Positions 33,156 to 40,974 of a stretch of DNA of 64,000 nucleotides are shown piece by piece. Numbering within the stretch: position 1 is the stretch's first letter; each line of letters opens with the position of its first letter. Source of the DNA: JADJOM01 sp963817435 (GTDB taxonomy: Bacteria; Gemmatimonadota; Gemmatimonadetes; Gemmatimonadales; GWC2-71-9); the NCBI GenBank assembly GCA_963817435.1, contig CAWFNY010000002.1, positions 558,001 through 622,000 on the forward strand, given 5' to 3'. The notes beneath the pieces are model-generated. The model was not told where the DNA came from. It was given only the letters and a program-made list of their open reading frames with translations, and did no database searches. A program made the position numbers and the translations under genes.

Positions 33156-33859
33156 GTCACCGCATCCTCGTCGTGGACGACGAGCCGGACATCACCGCGC
33201 TGGTCGCCTACCATCTGGCGAAGGCCGGATACCGCGTCTCCACCGCGGCGAACGGGCCCGATGCGCTCAAGGCCGCGCGGGAGGAACGTCCGGACATCGT
33301 GATCCTGGACGTGATGCTTCCGGGCGTCTCCGGCTATGATGTCCTGGCCGAGCTGCGGCGGCGGGAAGAGACGAAGGACGTCGGGGTCATTCTGCTCACC
33401 GCGCGCCGGGAGGAGCCGGATCGGATTCGCGGCCTCTCGCTCGGCGCCGACGATTATCTCACCAAGCCGTTCTCCCCGGCGGAGCTCGCCCTGAGGGTGA
33501 ACGCGCTGCTGCGCCGGCTCGCCGCTCCCGCCGTCTCCGGCGGTTCGACGCTCGCGGCCGGACCGATCGCCATCGACCGCTCGGCGCATCGGGTGGCCGT
33601 GGATGGCAAGGAGATCGAGCTGACGGCCACGGAGTACAAGCTGCTGCTCACCCTCGTGGAGCGGCGCGGGCGGGTGCAGACGCGGCCGCAGCTCCTCGAG
33701 ACGGTCTGGGAGGCCCAGCCCGACATCCAGACCCGGACGGTGGATATGCACGTCCAGCGGCTGCGGTCCAAGCTCGGCGACTCGGGCGATCTCATCGAAA
33801 CGGTGCGCGGCTTCGGCTACCGCTTCCGCGGCGCCGAACGGGGGAGCCGTCGCGGATGA
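33152..33859 (+). CDS. phoB: PhoB-like OmpR-family response regulator
   Basis: A 235-residue two-domain regulator. The receiver has VVDDEPDI, phospho-acceptor in VILDVMLPGVSGYDVL, LLTARREE and DDYLTKPFSP. The winged helix has IELTATEYKLLLTLVERRGRVQTRPQLL, VDMHVQRLRSKLG and ETVRGFGYRF. The pairing with PhoR and closeness of pst and ppx genes support PhoB. It is the likely reader of the 11-bp GTnAC repeats before pstC and the porin. Overlaps both neighbours by 4 nt. Confidence 0.92.
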   Translation: MSHRILVVDDEPDITALVAYHLAKAGYRVSTAANGPDALKAAREERPDIVILDVMLPGVSGYDVLAELRRREETKDVGVILLTARREEPDRIRGLSLGADDYLTKPFSPAELALRVNALLRRLAAPAVSGGSTLAAGPIAIDRSAHRVAVDGKEIELTATEYKLLLTLVERRGRVQTRPQLLETVWEAQPDIQTRTVDMHVQRLRSKLGDSGDLIETVRGFGYRFRGAERGSRRG

Positions 33860-35577
33860 ACTTCGCCGGGCGACTCGTCGCGGGTGTGCTCCTCGTGATT
33901 GTGGTGACGATCTCGACCCTGGTGCTCACCGGCGAGGTGGCGCTGCGGTCGGATCTCGAGCGCGACATCCGGGACAATCTGGAGCGGGAAGCCCTGCTCG
34001 CGGCGCGGGCGCTGCCGGCCGATTCGCTGCAGTGGCAGGATGCCGTCGAGCAGCTCTCCCGCTCGACGGGGCTCCGATTCACCGTCATCGACTCCAGCGG
34101 CCGAATCCGCGCGGAGAGCGAGGAGCCGCGCGAACTCATCCCGACGATCGAAAATCACCGCCACCGGCCCGAAGTCGCCTCGGCGCTCGCCGGCGGGATC
34201 GGCAGCGATCGGAGGACCAGCGCGACGATCGGCAAGCCACTGCTGTACGTGGCCGTCCCCGGTGGGCCCGGTGTCGTCCGCGTGGCCTCTCCGCTGCTCC
34301 AGGCGGACGCCATTGTCAGGCGGGCCCAGCGGTCCATCCTGGGCGCGGCCGCGGTCGCCCTGATTCTGGGCGCGGTCCTGGCGCTGCTCGCCGGCAATTC
34401 GATCGCTCAGCCGCTCACCGCCATCACCCAGGCTGCCCGGGCGATCGCCCAGGGCGCGACACCCCGGTTTCCGCGCTCCGGCATTCCCGACATCGACGGC
34501 CTGGTCCGCGCCCTGCGCGACATGCACGACCAGCTCGACCAGCGCTTCGCCGACCTCCGCCAGGAGCGGGCCGAAAGCGCCGCGCTCGTCGAGGCGATGG
34601 TGGAGGGCGTGATCGCGGCCGACGCACGCGGACGGATTCTCACGGCGAACGGCGCCGCCCGCCGGCTGCTGGGGTACAGTCCCGGCGACGTCCTGCCGGC
34701 GCTCGACCAGCTCTTCCGCGCCAAGGCCGCGCGGGAAGTCGTCGATGCACTCCTCGAAGGACAGTCGGTGCCGCAGCGGGAGCTCGACCTCGCCGGGCAG
34801 TCGGTCCTGCTCTCCGGCCGCGCCCTGCCGCAGGGCGGCGCGCTGCTGGTGCTCCATGATGTGACGGAGCTGCGGCGGCTGGAGATGGTCCGGCGTGACT
34901 TCGTCGCCAACGTGTCCCACGAGCTCAAGACCCCGCTCACCTCGATCTCCGGGTACGCGGAGACGCTCGCCAGCGAGCAGCCGGACCCGGAAACGACCCA
35001 CCGCTTCCTCGCGGTGATCCTCAGCAATGCGCGCCGGATGCAGCGGCTGGTCGATGACCTGCTCGACCTCTCCCGCATCGAGTCAGGACGCTGGCAGCCC
35101 GAGCCGGAACCGCTCGAAGCCGCGCTGGTGGCGCGGGAGGTCTGGTCGCTGCTTGCCGAACGGGCGAGACAGAAGCGGGTGAGCTTCGAGACCCGGATCG
35201 GTCCGGGCGCGGAGGTGGTGCAGGCGGACGCCGACGCCTTGCGCCAGGTTCTCAGCAACCTGTTCGACAACGCGCTCCGCTATACCCCGCCGGGTGGCAG
35301 CATCACCCTCGAAACCGCCCACGAGCACGGCGGCGTCACCCTCCGGGTGCGGGACACCGGCAGCGGGATCCCCAATGAACACCTGCCCCGCATCTTCGAG
35401 CGGTTCTATCGTGCGGACCCGCATCGTTCCCGCGAGGAGGGCGGCACCGGCCTCGGCCTGGCCATCGTGCGGCACCTGATCGAGGCGCATGGCGGCCACG
35501 TCTCGGCGGCGAGCGATCTCGGCGCCGGCACCGTGATCAGCTGCTGGTTCCCGGAGCGCACCGATACCCGATCGTGA
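33856..35577 (+). CDS. phoR: PhoR-like sensor histidine kinase
   Basis: A 573-residue membrane kinase. An N-terminal membrane helix (about 9-27), an extracytoplasmic region, a second helix (about 158-178), HAMP, PAS (AMVEGVIAADARGRILTANGAARRLLGY), HisKA with the phospho-histidine in NVSHELKTPLTSISGYAE (His about 355), and HATPase_c with NLFDNALRYTPPGG, DTGSGIPNEHLPRIFERFYR and GGTGLGLAIVRHL. PhoR of E. coli has only a small periplasmic part; here the loop is about 130 residues, so direct sensing is possible. Coupled to phoB. Confidence 0.92.
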   Translation: MNFAGRLVAGVLLVIVVTISTLVLTGEVALRSDLERDIRDNLEREALLAARALPADSLQWQDAVEQLSRSTGLRFTVIDSSGRIRAESEEPRELIPTIENHRHRPEVASALAGGIGSDRRTSATIGKPLLYVAVPGGPGVVRVASPLLQADAIVRRAQRSILGAAAVALILGAVLALLAGNSIAQPLTAITQAARAIAQGATPRFPRSGIPDIDGLVRALRDMHDQLDQRFADLRQERAESAALVEAMVEGVIAADARGRILTANGAARRLLGYSPGDVLPALDQLFRAKAAREVVDALLEGQSVPQRELDLAGQSVLLSGRALPQGGALLVLHDVTELRRLEMVRRDFVANVSHELKTPLTSISGYAETLASEQPDPETTHRFLAVILSNARRMQRLVDDLLDLSRIESGRWQPEPEPLEAALVAREVWSLLAERARQKRVSFETRIGPGAEVVQADADALRQVLSNLFDNALRYTPPGGSITLETAHEHGGVTLRVRDTGSGIPNEHLPRIFERFYRADPHRSREEGGTGLGLAIVRHLIEAHGGHVSAASDLGAGTVISCWFPERTDTRS

Positions 35578-35652
35578 CCCGCCTGACATTCTCCGGTGAT
35601 CGCGGCGGATGAAACTTGTCCGCAATGGTACAAGGAGGATGCTCTGCGGACG

Positions 35653-36165
35653 ATGTTTGATCGGCTCACGCTGCACGACTACCGGCTGCTGGACGCGCTG
35701 GCTCGCCGGGAAGCTCCGCCCTGGGCGGATCGCGCCTTCCGGGTCGTGACCCATCTCGGCGGCGCCAGCTTCACCGTCGCTGCCGCGCTGGTGCTCATCA
35801 CGCTGCCTGATACCCGCCATCTCGGCCTCGTCGCCGGCATGGCGAACCTGTTTTCCCACCTCGCGGTGCAGGTGCTCAAGCGCACGGTGGTGCGCCCGCG
35901 CCCCTCCGTCCTCAGGCCGCAGCTCGTCGCGCTGGCGAAGCTGCCGGACCACTTCTCCTTCCCCTCCGGTCACTCCGCGGCGGCAATGTCGCTGGCGATC
36001 CCGGTGCTGCTTGCCGCTCCGCTCGCGGGGATCCCCTGCGTGCTGCTCGCCCTCGCGATTGGCGCTTCACGGGTCTACCTCCGGGTGCACTACGTCACGG
36101 ATGTGGTCGTGGGCCAGGCACTCGGCGCGGCAGCGGCGGTGGCCGTATACCTGAGCTTCGCGTAA
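35653..36165 (+). CDS. PAP2-family membrane phosphatase
   Basis: A 170-residue membrane enzyme with the three PAP2 motifs: LKRTVVRPRPSVL, FPSGHSAAAMS (catalytic His region) and ASRVYLRVHYVTDVVVG. Such enzymes dephosphorylate phosphatidate, phosphatidylglycerol phosphate or undecaprenyl diphosphate. AAGGAGG lies about 14 nt upstream of the chosen ATG; a GTG at 35596 would extend the protein by 19 residues. Its last 76 bp overlap the convergent glycosyltransferase gene. Location right after phoBR suggests a Pho-controlled role, perhaps phosphatidate to diacylglycerol (inference). Confidence 0.88.
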   Translation: MFDRLTLHDYRLLDALARREAPPWADRAFRVVTHLGGASFTVAAALVLITLPDTRHLGLVAGMANLFSHLAVQVLKRTVVRPRPSVLRPQLVALAKLPDHFSFPSGHSAAAMSLAIPVLLAAPLAGIPCVLLALAIGASRVYLRVHYVTDVVVGQALGAAAAVAVYLSFA

Positions 36166-37259
36166 GCCGCCTCGAGTTCGTCCAGCTCCCGGGCCCAGTC
36201 GCGACCGACGGCAAAGGCGCGCGCCGCCTGACTCATCGCCCCTCGCTGCTCCTCATCCTCCACCAGCTGTTCGATCGCGTCCCGGAACGCGGCCACATCG
36301 CCCGCGGCGACGAGCGCCCCCGTGAGGCCGTGCCTGACGCTCTCGGGAATGCCGCCGGCGTTCGCCCCGATCACCGGCACCCCGGACGCGAGCGCCTCGA
36401 GCGCGACCAGCCCGCAGGTTTCCGTCGGCGACGGAAAGACGAAGAGATCCGCGTCCGCGTAGAGGTCCGCGAGCGTGCTGCGTGCGAGGAAGCCGAGGTG
36501 TCTGGCAAACGGCAGCGCGGCGCGAACCTCACCCGCGCATGGTCCATCCCCCGCCACGCAGAAGACCGCACGCTCACCGAGCCGGTCGTGCGCGGCCTGG
36601 AAGGACGCGATCAGGGTCGCGACGTCCTTCTCCACGGCAAGCCGGCCGACGTGCAGTACCAGCACCCGGCCCGTGGCACCGAGGAGGGCGCGACGGGCCT
36701 CGGAGCGGCGCTCGGGACGGAACCACGACGTCTCCACGCCGCGCCCCCAGACGACGGCGTTGGCGAGTTCCAGCGCGAGCAGCTCGCTCCGGGTCACGTG
36801 GCTCGGCGTCTGCGTCAGGCGGGCCGCCCGATGGAACCATCGCAGCCAGGCGCGAGTAGGACGCACCGCGAACGAGCCGAGGTAGCGCGCGGCGTAGCGC
36901 GGAAAGTCGGTGTGAAAGGACGTTGCGAGCGGCAGCCCCCGGCGCCGGGCGTACTGACGACCGAAGAGTCCGAGCGGGCCCTCCGTGACAACGTGCACCA
37001 GGTCGGGCTGAAAGGCATCGAAGCGGCGGCCGAGCCCGCGCCCCCAGGGCCAGGAGAGCCGGACCTGCTGGTATCCCGGGCAGGGGAACGCGCCGAGCCG
37101 GAGGACGCGGGTTTCGTCCCCGGTCACCGGCCCATACGCGGGCGCGGCCACGAAGACCTCGTGCCCTCGACGCCGGAGGCCGTCCCGCATGGTGGCCAGG
37201 ACCGTGGTGACCCCGTTGATCTCGGGGAGGAACGTGTCGGTGCAGAAGAGTATGCGCAT
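36090..37259 (-). CDS. GT4-family glycosyltransferase (SQD2/MgtA-like)
   Basis: A 389-residue retaining GT-B enzyme. The N-terminal half has ILFCTDTFLPEINGVTTVLATMRDGLRRRGHEV and DLVHVVTEGPLGLFGRQYARRRGLPLATSFHTDFPRY, which resembles plant/cyanobacterial SQD2 and bacterial MgtA lipid glycosyltransferases. The C-terminal half has VLHVGRLAVEKDVATLI, VAGDGPCAGEV and FPSPTETCGLVALEALASGVPVI with the EX7E nucleotide-sugar motif. The likely acceptor is diacylglycerol or another lipid (inference). Next to PAP2 and phoBR it could make phosphorus-free glycolipids. Its 3' end overlaps the PAP2 gene by 76 bp. Confidence 0.85.
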   Translation of the reverse strand: MRILFCTDTFLPEINGVTTVLATMRDGLRRRGHEVFVAAPAYGPVTGDETRVLRLGAFPCPGYQQVRLSWPWGRGLGRRFDAFQPDLVHVVTEGPLGLFGRQYARRRGLPLATSFHTDFPRYAARYLGSFAVRPTRAWLRWFHRAARLTQTPSHVTRSELLALELANAVVWGRGVETSWFRPERRSEARRALLGATGRVLVLHVGRLAVEKDVATLIASFQAAHDRLGERAVFCVAGDGPCAGEVRAALPFARHLGFLARSTLADLYADADLFVFPSPTETCGLVALEALASGVPVIGANAGGIPESVRHGLTGALVAAGDVAAFRDAIEQLVEDEEQRGAMSQAARAFAVGRDWARELDELEAAYAKLRYTATAAAAPSAWPTTTSVT

Positions 37260-37376
37260 GGCGCGAAGGTTGACGCCATGCGGTTGCGGTGGGGCCACGA
37301 TCGAGTCACGATCGCGCGACAGGCGTCAAGGTCGCGACGGAAGCCGCGGATGCCGTGCCCTGGCCGGAACCACGCG

Positions 37377-37392
37377 ATGACCGGAACGTGAC
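37377..37392. promoter_or_regulatory. Candidate Pho box between the glycosyltransferase and AP-family genes
   Basis: ATGAC (37377) and GTGAC (37388) are 11 bp apart, with a weaker GGAAC unit at 37366. It lies 44 bp before the + strand gene and 118 bp before the minus-strand glycosyltransferase, so it could serve either. Confidence 0.4.
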
Positions 37393-37435
37393 ATTGAACG
37401 GGCATCGTTAGGCCACCTCTCGAGGAGGAGTTCAC

Positions 37436-38272
37436 GTGCAGGGTCTGTATCAGAAGATCATCCTGGTGGTCATCGATGGTTTGCGGCCCGATGCGGTCAG
37501 CCCTGAGCGGATGCCGGTGCTCTCGGCGCTGATGACGCGGGCGTGGCGCGCCGAGTCGGCCAGCACGGTGCGGCCGAGCATCACGGTCGCCGCTCTGACC
37601 TCGCTGGGAACGGGGGTCTCCCCGCAGCGGCATGGCCTGCGGTCGGCGGGGCTCGGTTCGCTCACCAGACTGCGCGGACTGCGTCCTCTTCCCACGGAGC
37701 TCAGGCGCCTCGGGGTCGAGTCCACCATCGTCATCCCTGAACTGAGCGGTGGTGCGCGCTGGCTCGCCGGCATGCTGCTCAGACTCGGCGGCGCCACGCG
37801 GCTGGTGATGGCGGACGCCGCCCCGGCGCGGCTGATGGACACCGCGATGCGGCACATCGGCGGCAACCCGGTACGGGAATTCGTCGTTGCCTACATGAAT
37901 GACGCGGACATCGCCGGCCACGCCTGGGGATGGATGACTCCGCCGTACCTGCGGGCCGCGGAAACCATCGACCGGGCGCTCGCCCGCCTGACCCCGCTCA
38001 TCGACGACCCCGAGGCGCTGGTCATCATCACTGCCGATCATGGCGGCGGCGGAGTGCTCGCGCAGGATCACGACCACCCCCATCCGGTCAACGATGCGAT
38101 TCCGCTGCTGCTCCTCGGTGGACGGGTGGTTCCGGGGATCGGCGGCGTGGGTCCGGCACACCTGCTCGATATTCCGCCGACGGTCCTGCACGGGTTCGGC
38201 GGCACGGCACCCGCTCAGTATGAGGGGCGCGTGATTCACGAAGCGTTTCTCACGGAGTACGTATGGGCTTGA
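37436..38272 (+). CDS. Alkaline-phosphatase-superfamily phosphodiesterase-like protein
   Basis: A 278-residue cytoplasmic-looking member of the alkaline phosphatase / nucleotide pyrophosphatase superfamily. The first metal/nucleophile region is VVIDGLRPDAVSPERMPVLSALM with TVRPSITVAALTSLGTGVSP (nucleophile Thr/Ser in PSIT), followed by YMNDADIAGHAWGW and ITADHGGGGVLAQDHDHPH, giving the Asp/His metal ligands. No signal peptide. GTG start with GAGGAG upstream. It is shorter than secreted family members, and the substrate is unknown; the nearby candidate Pho box suggests a phosphate-related role. Confidence 0.8.
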   Translation: MQGLYQKIILVVIDGLRPDAVSPERMPVLSALMTRAWRAESASTVRPSITVAALTSLGTGVSPQRHGLRSAGLGSLTRLRGLRPLPTELRRLGVESTIVIPELSGGARWLAGMLLRLGGATRLVMADAAPARLMDTAMRHIGGNPVREFVVAYMNDADIAGHAWGWMTPPYLRAAETIDRALARLTPLIDDPEALVIITADHGGGGVLAQDHDHPHPVNDAIPLLLLGGRVVPGIGGVGPAHLLDIPPTVLHGFGGTAPAQYEGRVIHEAFLTEYVWA

Positions 38273-38448
38273 ACACCACGAAGAACGAGTGCGGACACCC
38301 GGGGGAGGCGGGCCGGGCCGTTACGGGCAGCCTGGTCGGGACCACGACGGTCCCGGCCCCGCTCAACGCGGCCCTCCTCCGGCTGCTCGGCTCCGAGGAC
38401 ACCCTCTTTCGCGACCCCTTCGCCGATTTCACCCCGAGTGGCCGGTAA
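38263..38448 (+). CDS. 61-residue orphan protein
   Basis: A short frame overlapping the end of the AP-family gene by 10 nt. GGAG stands 5 nt before ATG 38263, a good ribosome site. The product has an unremarkable N-terminus, then LNAALLRLLGSEDTLFRDPFADFTP. No family recognised. It may be a real small protein coupled to the upstream gene. Confidence 0.45.
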   Translation: MGLNTTKNECGHPGEAGRAVTGSLVGTTTVPAPLNAALLRLLGSEDTLFRDPFADFTPSGR

Positions 38449-38541
38449 CCCGGCCTCAACGGGGCCTATTCGTGACGAGCGAGCGGTTGGTCGACGGCTT
38501 GCGCCAAAATTTCCCGTGGCGAGCCAATTTTTCCTCTCGAA

Positions 38542-38557
38542 GTTACAGGTCTGTTAC
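38542..38557 (+). promoter_or_regulatory. Candidate Pho box before the porin gene
   Basis: GTTAC (38542) and GTTAC (38553) are exactly 11 bp apart, 104 bp before the porin ATG; they resemble the pstC units. No clear third unit follows. Confidence 0.45.
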
Positions 38558-38660
38558 TGCGCGTGTGTCCGAGCGTGACGCATCACCGGCTCCTTTGGGT
38601 CCAGTCGATCGCGGCACTGGGCCGCGACGGCCTGGAATCACTCTCGGACGAGGAACTCAC

Positions 38661-39734
38661 ATGTCGTTCAACCGTACGCTGGCGGTCGTGTCCCTGGCCG
38701 CACTCGCTCTCGGCCCCACGGCCAAGGCTGCGGCACAGGCCGTCAGCGCCCCGACCATCAGCGTCAGTGGCGTCGGGTACGCGCAGTACTACTACCAGCT
38801 CAAGAAGGACTCGTCACTGGCCGGGACCGGGCACCAGAACAACTTTGATGTGAGCCGCTCCTACATCAACGTGATCGGCAAGTTCCCGGCCGGGTTCACG
38901 ACCCGCATCACCGCCGATATCGATGGGCGCAAGGCCGCGAGCAACCAGCTTTCCTTCCGGCTCAAGTACGCCTACCTCGCCTGGACCCCCGCGAACAGCG
39001 CACTGACCTACAAGATCGGCCAGATCCACACACCGCTCCTCGACTGGGAAGAGTCGATGTGGGACTACCGCATGCAGGGCGCCATGGCCATGGAGCGCGG
39101 CGGCTACGTCACGTCGTCGGACTTCGGCGCCGGGATCGACGGCAACTGGGGCTACGACAAGGTGAACATGCAGGTAGGTGTCTACAACGGCGAGGGCTAC
39201 GCCAATGCACCGGGCGACCAGCGGAAGGACCTGATGGCGCGGGTGTCGTTCAAGCTGCTCAACACTGATCTGCCCGGGAAGGTCGGCGGGCTGCGCCTGA
39301 CCGCCTACGGCCAGTACGGCAAGCCGACGACCGGCGGCCAGCGTGAGCGCTACCTCGGCATGCTCTCCTACAAGTCCAAGGCCATCACCCTCGTCGGCGA
39401 GTACGGCGCGACGCGCGACAGTGTCACCGGGCTCGGGGCGGTCACCGCCGTCTCGAAGCGTACCGGCCGGGTGCTGAGCGGCTATGGCACGGTGCTGATC
39501 CCGAACTCCAAGTTCGGCATCATCGGCCGGGTCGACATCACCGATCCCAACACCGCGAGCAGCGCCACCAACGACCGGCAGACCCGGGTCATCGGTGGTG
39601 TCTCGTATCAGGTGAACCCGAACTTCCGCCTGCTCGCCGACGTGGACAACATGAGCATTCAGGGCGGCAACTACACCAACGCTCAGAATGCGACCCGGTC
39701 CACGGGCTACTTCCAGGCCCAGTTCACCTTCTGA
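38661..39734 (+). CDS. OprO/OprP-like outer-membrane porin
   Basis: A 357-residue outer-membrane beta-barrel with signal MSFNRTLAVVSLAALALGPTAKAAAQ. It alternates polar/hydrophobic strands and ends with the aromatic FQAQFTF C-terminus required for BAM insertion. KLKYAYLAWTPANSALTYKIGQIHTPL-type segments are typical of phosphate-selective porins (OprO/P). GAGGAA precedes the ATG. Its end overlaps an in-frame ATG of the pstS reading frame. Position before pstS and after a candidate Pho box supports phosphate uptake across the outer membrane; true selectivity is not shown. Confidence 0.85.
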   Translation: MSFNRTLAVVSLAALALGPTAKAAAQAVSAPTISVSGVGYAQYYYQLKKDSSLAGTGHQNNFDVSRSYINVIGKFPAGFTTRITADIDGRKAASNQLSFRLKYAYLAWTPANSALTYKIGQIHTPLLDWEESMWDYRMQGAMAMERGGYVTSSDFGAGIDGNWGYDKVNMQVGVYNGEGYANAPGDQRKDLMARVSFKLLNTDLPGKVGGLRLTAYGQYGKPTTGGQRERYLGMLSYKSKAITLVGEYGATRDSVTGLGAVTAVSKRTGRVLSGYGTVLIPNSKFGIIGRVDITDPNTASSATNDRQTRVIGGVSYQVNPNFRLLADVDNMSIQGGNYTNAQNATRSTGYFQAQFTF

Positions 39735-39772
39735 TGCAGCGCTTCACACACCCCTCTGGGAGACGACATACC

Positions 39773-40795
39773 ATGCAGCGAGTTCTCAAGTCCCTGGCGA
39801 TCCTGGGCGCACTCACGGCGGTCGCGATGCCGGCCGCCGCGCAGGTGAAGCTCACCGGCGCCGGGGCGACGTTCCCGAATCCGATCTACAGCAAGTGGTT
39901 CGATGCGTACAACAAGAAGACCGGCGTCCAGATCAACTATCAGTCCATCGGCTCCGGCGGCGGGATCAAGCAGTACGCGGAGGGCACCGTCGATTTCGGC
40001 GCCTCGGACGGTCCGATGACCAACGACCAGATGGCCGCGGTCCAGGGCCAGGTGCTCCACCTGCCCACCGTCATGGGAGCCGTGGTCCTCACCTGGAACG
40101 TGCCGGGACTCGAGGGCGTGCAGCTCAATCTGGATGGCCCGGTCATCGCGGACATCTACCTCGGAAAGATCACCAAGTGGAATGATGCCCGTCTCGCCGC
40201 CCTCAACCCGGGCGTGAAGCTCCCGAACGCCGACATCATCGTGGCGCACCGGTCGGACGGGTCGGGGACGACCTACATCTTCACCGATTATCTGAGCAAG
40301 GTATCGCCCGACTGGAAGGCCAAGGTCGGCTACGCGACCAGCGTGAACTGGCCGGCGGGACTCGGCGGCAAGGGCAATGAGGGCGTCACCCAGCAGGTCA
40401 AGGAGACCGAAGGCGCCATCGGGTACGTCGAGCTGATCTACGCCGTGGCGAACAAGCTCCCCTACGCCAAGGTGAAGAACGCCGCCGGCAGCTTCGTCGA
40501 GCCCTCGCTCGAAAGCGTCACCTCCGCCGCGGCGAGCGCAAAGTTCTCCGCGAACACCGACTTCCGGGTGTCGATCACCAACGCCCCGGGCAAGGATGCC
40601 TACCCGATCTCTTCCTTCACCTGGCTGCTGATCCGGCCCAAGATGAAGGACGCCACCAAGGCGAAGGCGCTGCATGACTTCCTGGCCTGGATGGTCACGC
40701 CGGAAGCCCAGGACATGGCGGCCGGACTGGAGTACGCGCCGCTCCCGAAGGAAGTCGTCGCGCTGGAGCTGGCCCGCATGAAGACCCTGAAGTAG
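39773..40795 (+). CDS. pstS: Phosphate ABC transporter substrate-binding protein
   Basis: A 340-residue periplasmic protein with signal MQRVLKSLAILGALTAVAMPAAAQ. The ligand-binding motifs are LTGAGATFPNPIYSKWF, YQSIGSGGGIKQ, DFGASDGPMTNDQ and HRSDGSGTTYIFTDYLSKV. ATG 39773, with GGGAG upstream, is used; an in-frame ATG at 39734 overlapping the porin stop would spoil the signal peptide. It delivers phosphate to PstCA. Confidence 0.97.
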   Translation: MQRVLKSLAILGALTAVAMPAAAQVKLTGAGATFPNPIYSKWFDAYNKKTGVQINYQSIGSGGGIKQYAEGTVDFGASDGPMTNDQMAAVQGQVLHLPTVMGAVVLTWNVPGLEGVQLNLDGPVIADIYLGKITKWNDARLAALNPGVKLPNADIIVAHRSDGSGTTYIFTDYLSKVSPDWKAKVGYATSVNWPAGLGGKGNEGVTQQVKETEGAIGYVELIYAVANKLPYAKVKNAAGSFVEPSLESVTSAAASAKFSANTDFRVSITNAPGKDAYPISSFTWLLIRPKMKDATKAKALHDFLAWMVTPEAQDMAAGLEYAPLPKEVVALELARMKTLK

Positions 40796-40805
40796 CACCA
40801 TATGG

Positions 40806-40844
40806 TGCTGCCGGGCGGTGGCGAGCGAGCCACTCCCGGCAGCA
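40806..40844 (+). terminator. Stem-loop between pstS and pstC
   Basis: A 10-bp stem TGCTGCCGGG/CCCGGCAGCA continues after a mismatch with GTGGC/GCCAC. There is no T run; it may protect the abundant pstS mRNA and reduce read-through into pstC. Confidence 0.65.
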
Positions 40845-40913
40845 TCGGTGGACAAGGCGGCGGGAGCCCTGACCTCCCGTCGTCTTGTCGCATTCGGCCC
40901 ACTGTAGATCCAC

Positions 40914-40967
40914 GTGACACGTCTGTTACAAAGCCGTGACCGATCAACCGGCTGGCGCCGGTACAAT
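40914..40967 (+). promoter_or_regulatory. pstC promoter with triple Pho-box-like repeat
   Basis: GTGAC, GTTAC and GTGAC begin at 40914, 40925 and 40936, an exact 11-bp period as in PhoB sites (complement of the TGTCA-type units). A -10 box TACAAT is at 40962-40967, and no -35 box is needed or seen. The -10 box ends 7 nt before the pstC ATG, which implies a leaderless transcript. Confidence 0.65.
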
Positions 40968-40974
40968 CCCCGCC

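Noticed and set aside
38289..38660. N-terminal extension of the porin frame
   Set aside because: The extension lacks a signal peptide; the ATG at 38661 has a ribosome site and a normal signal sequence.
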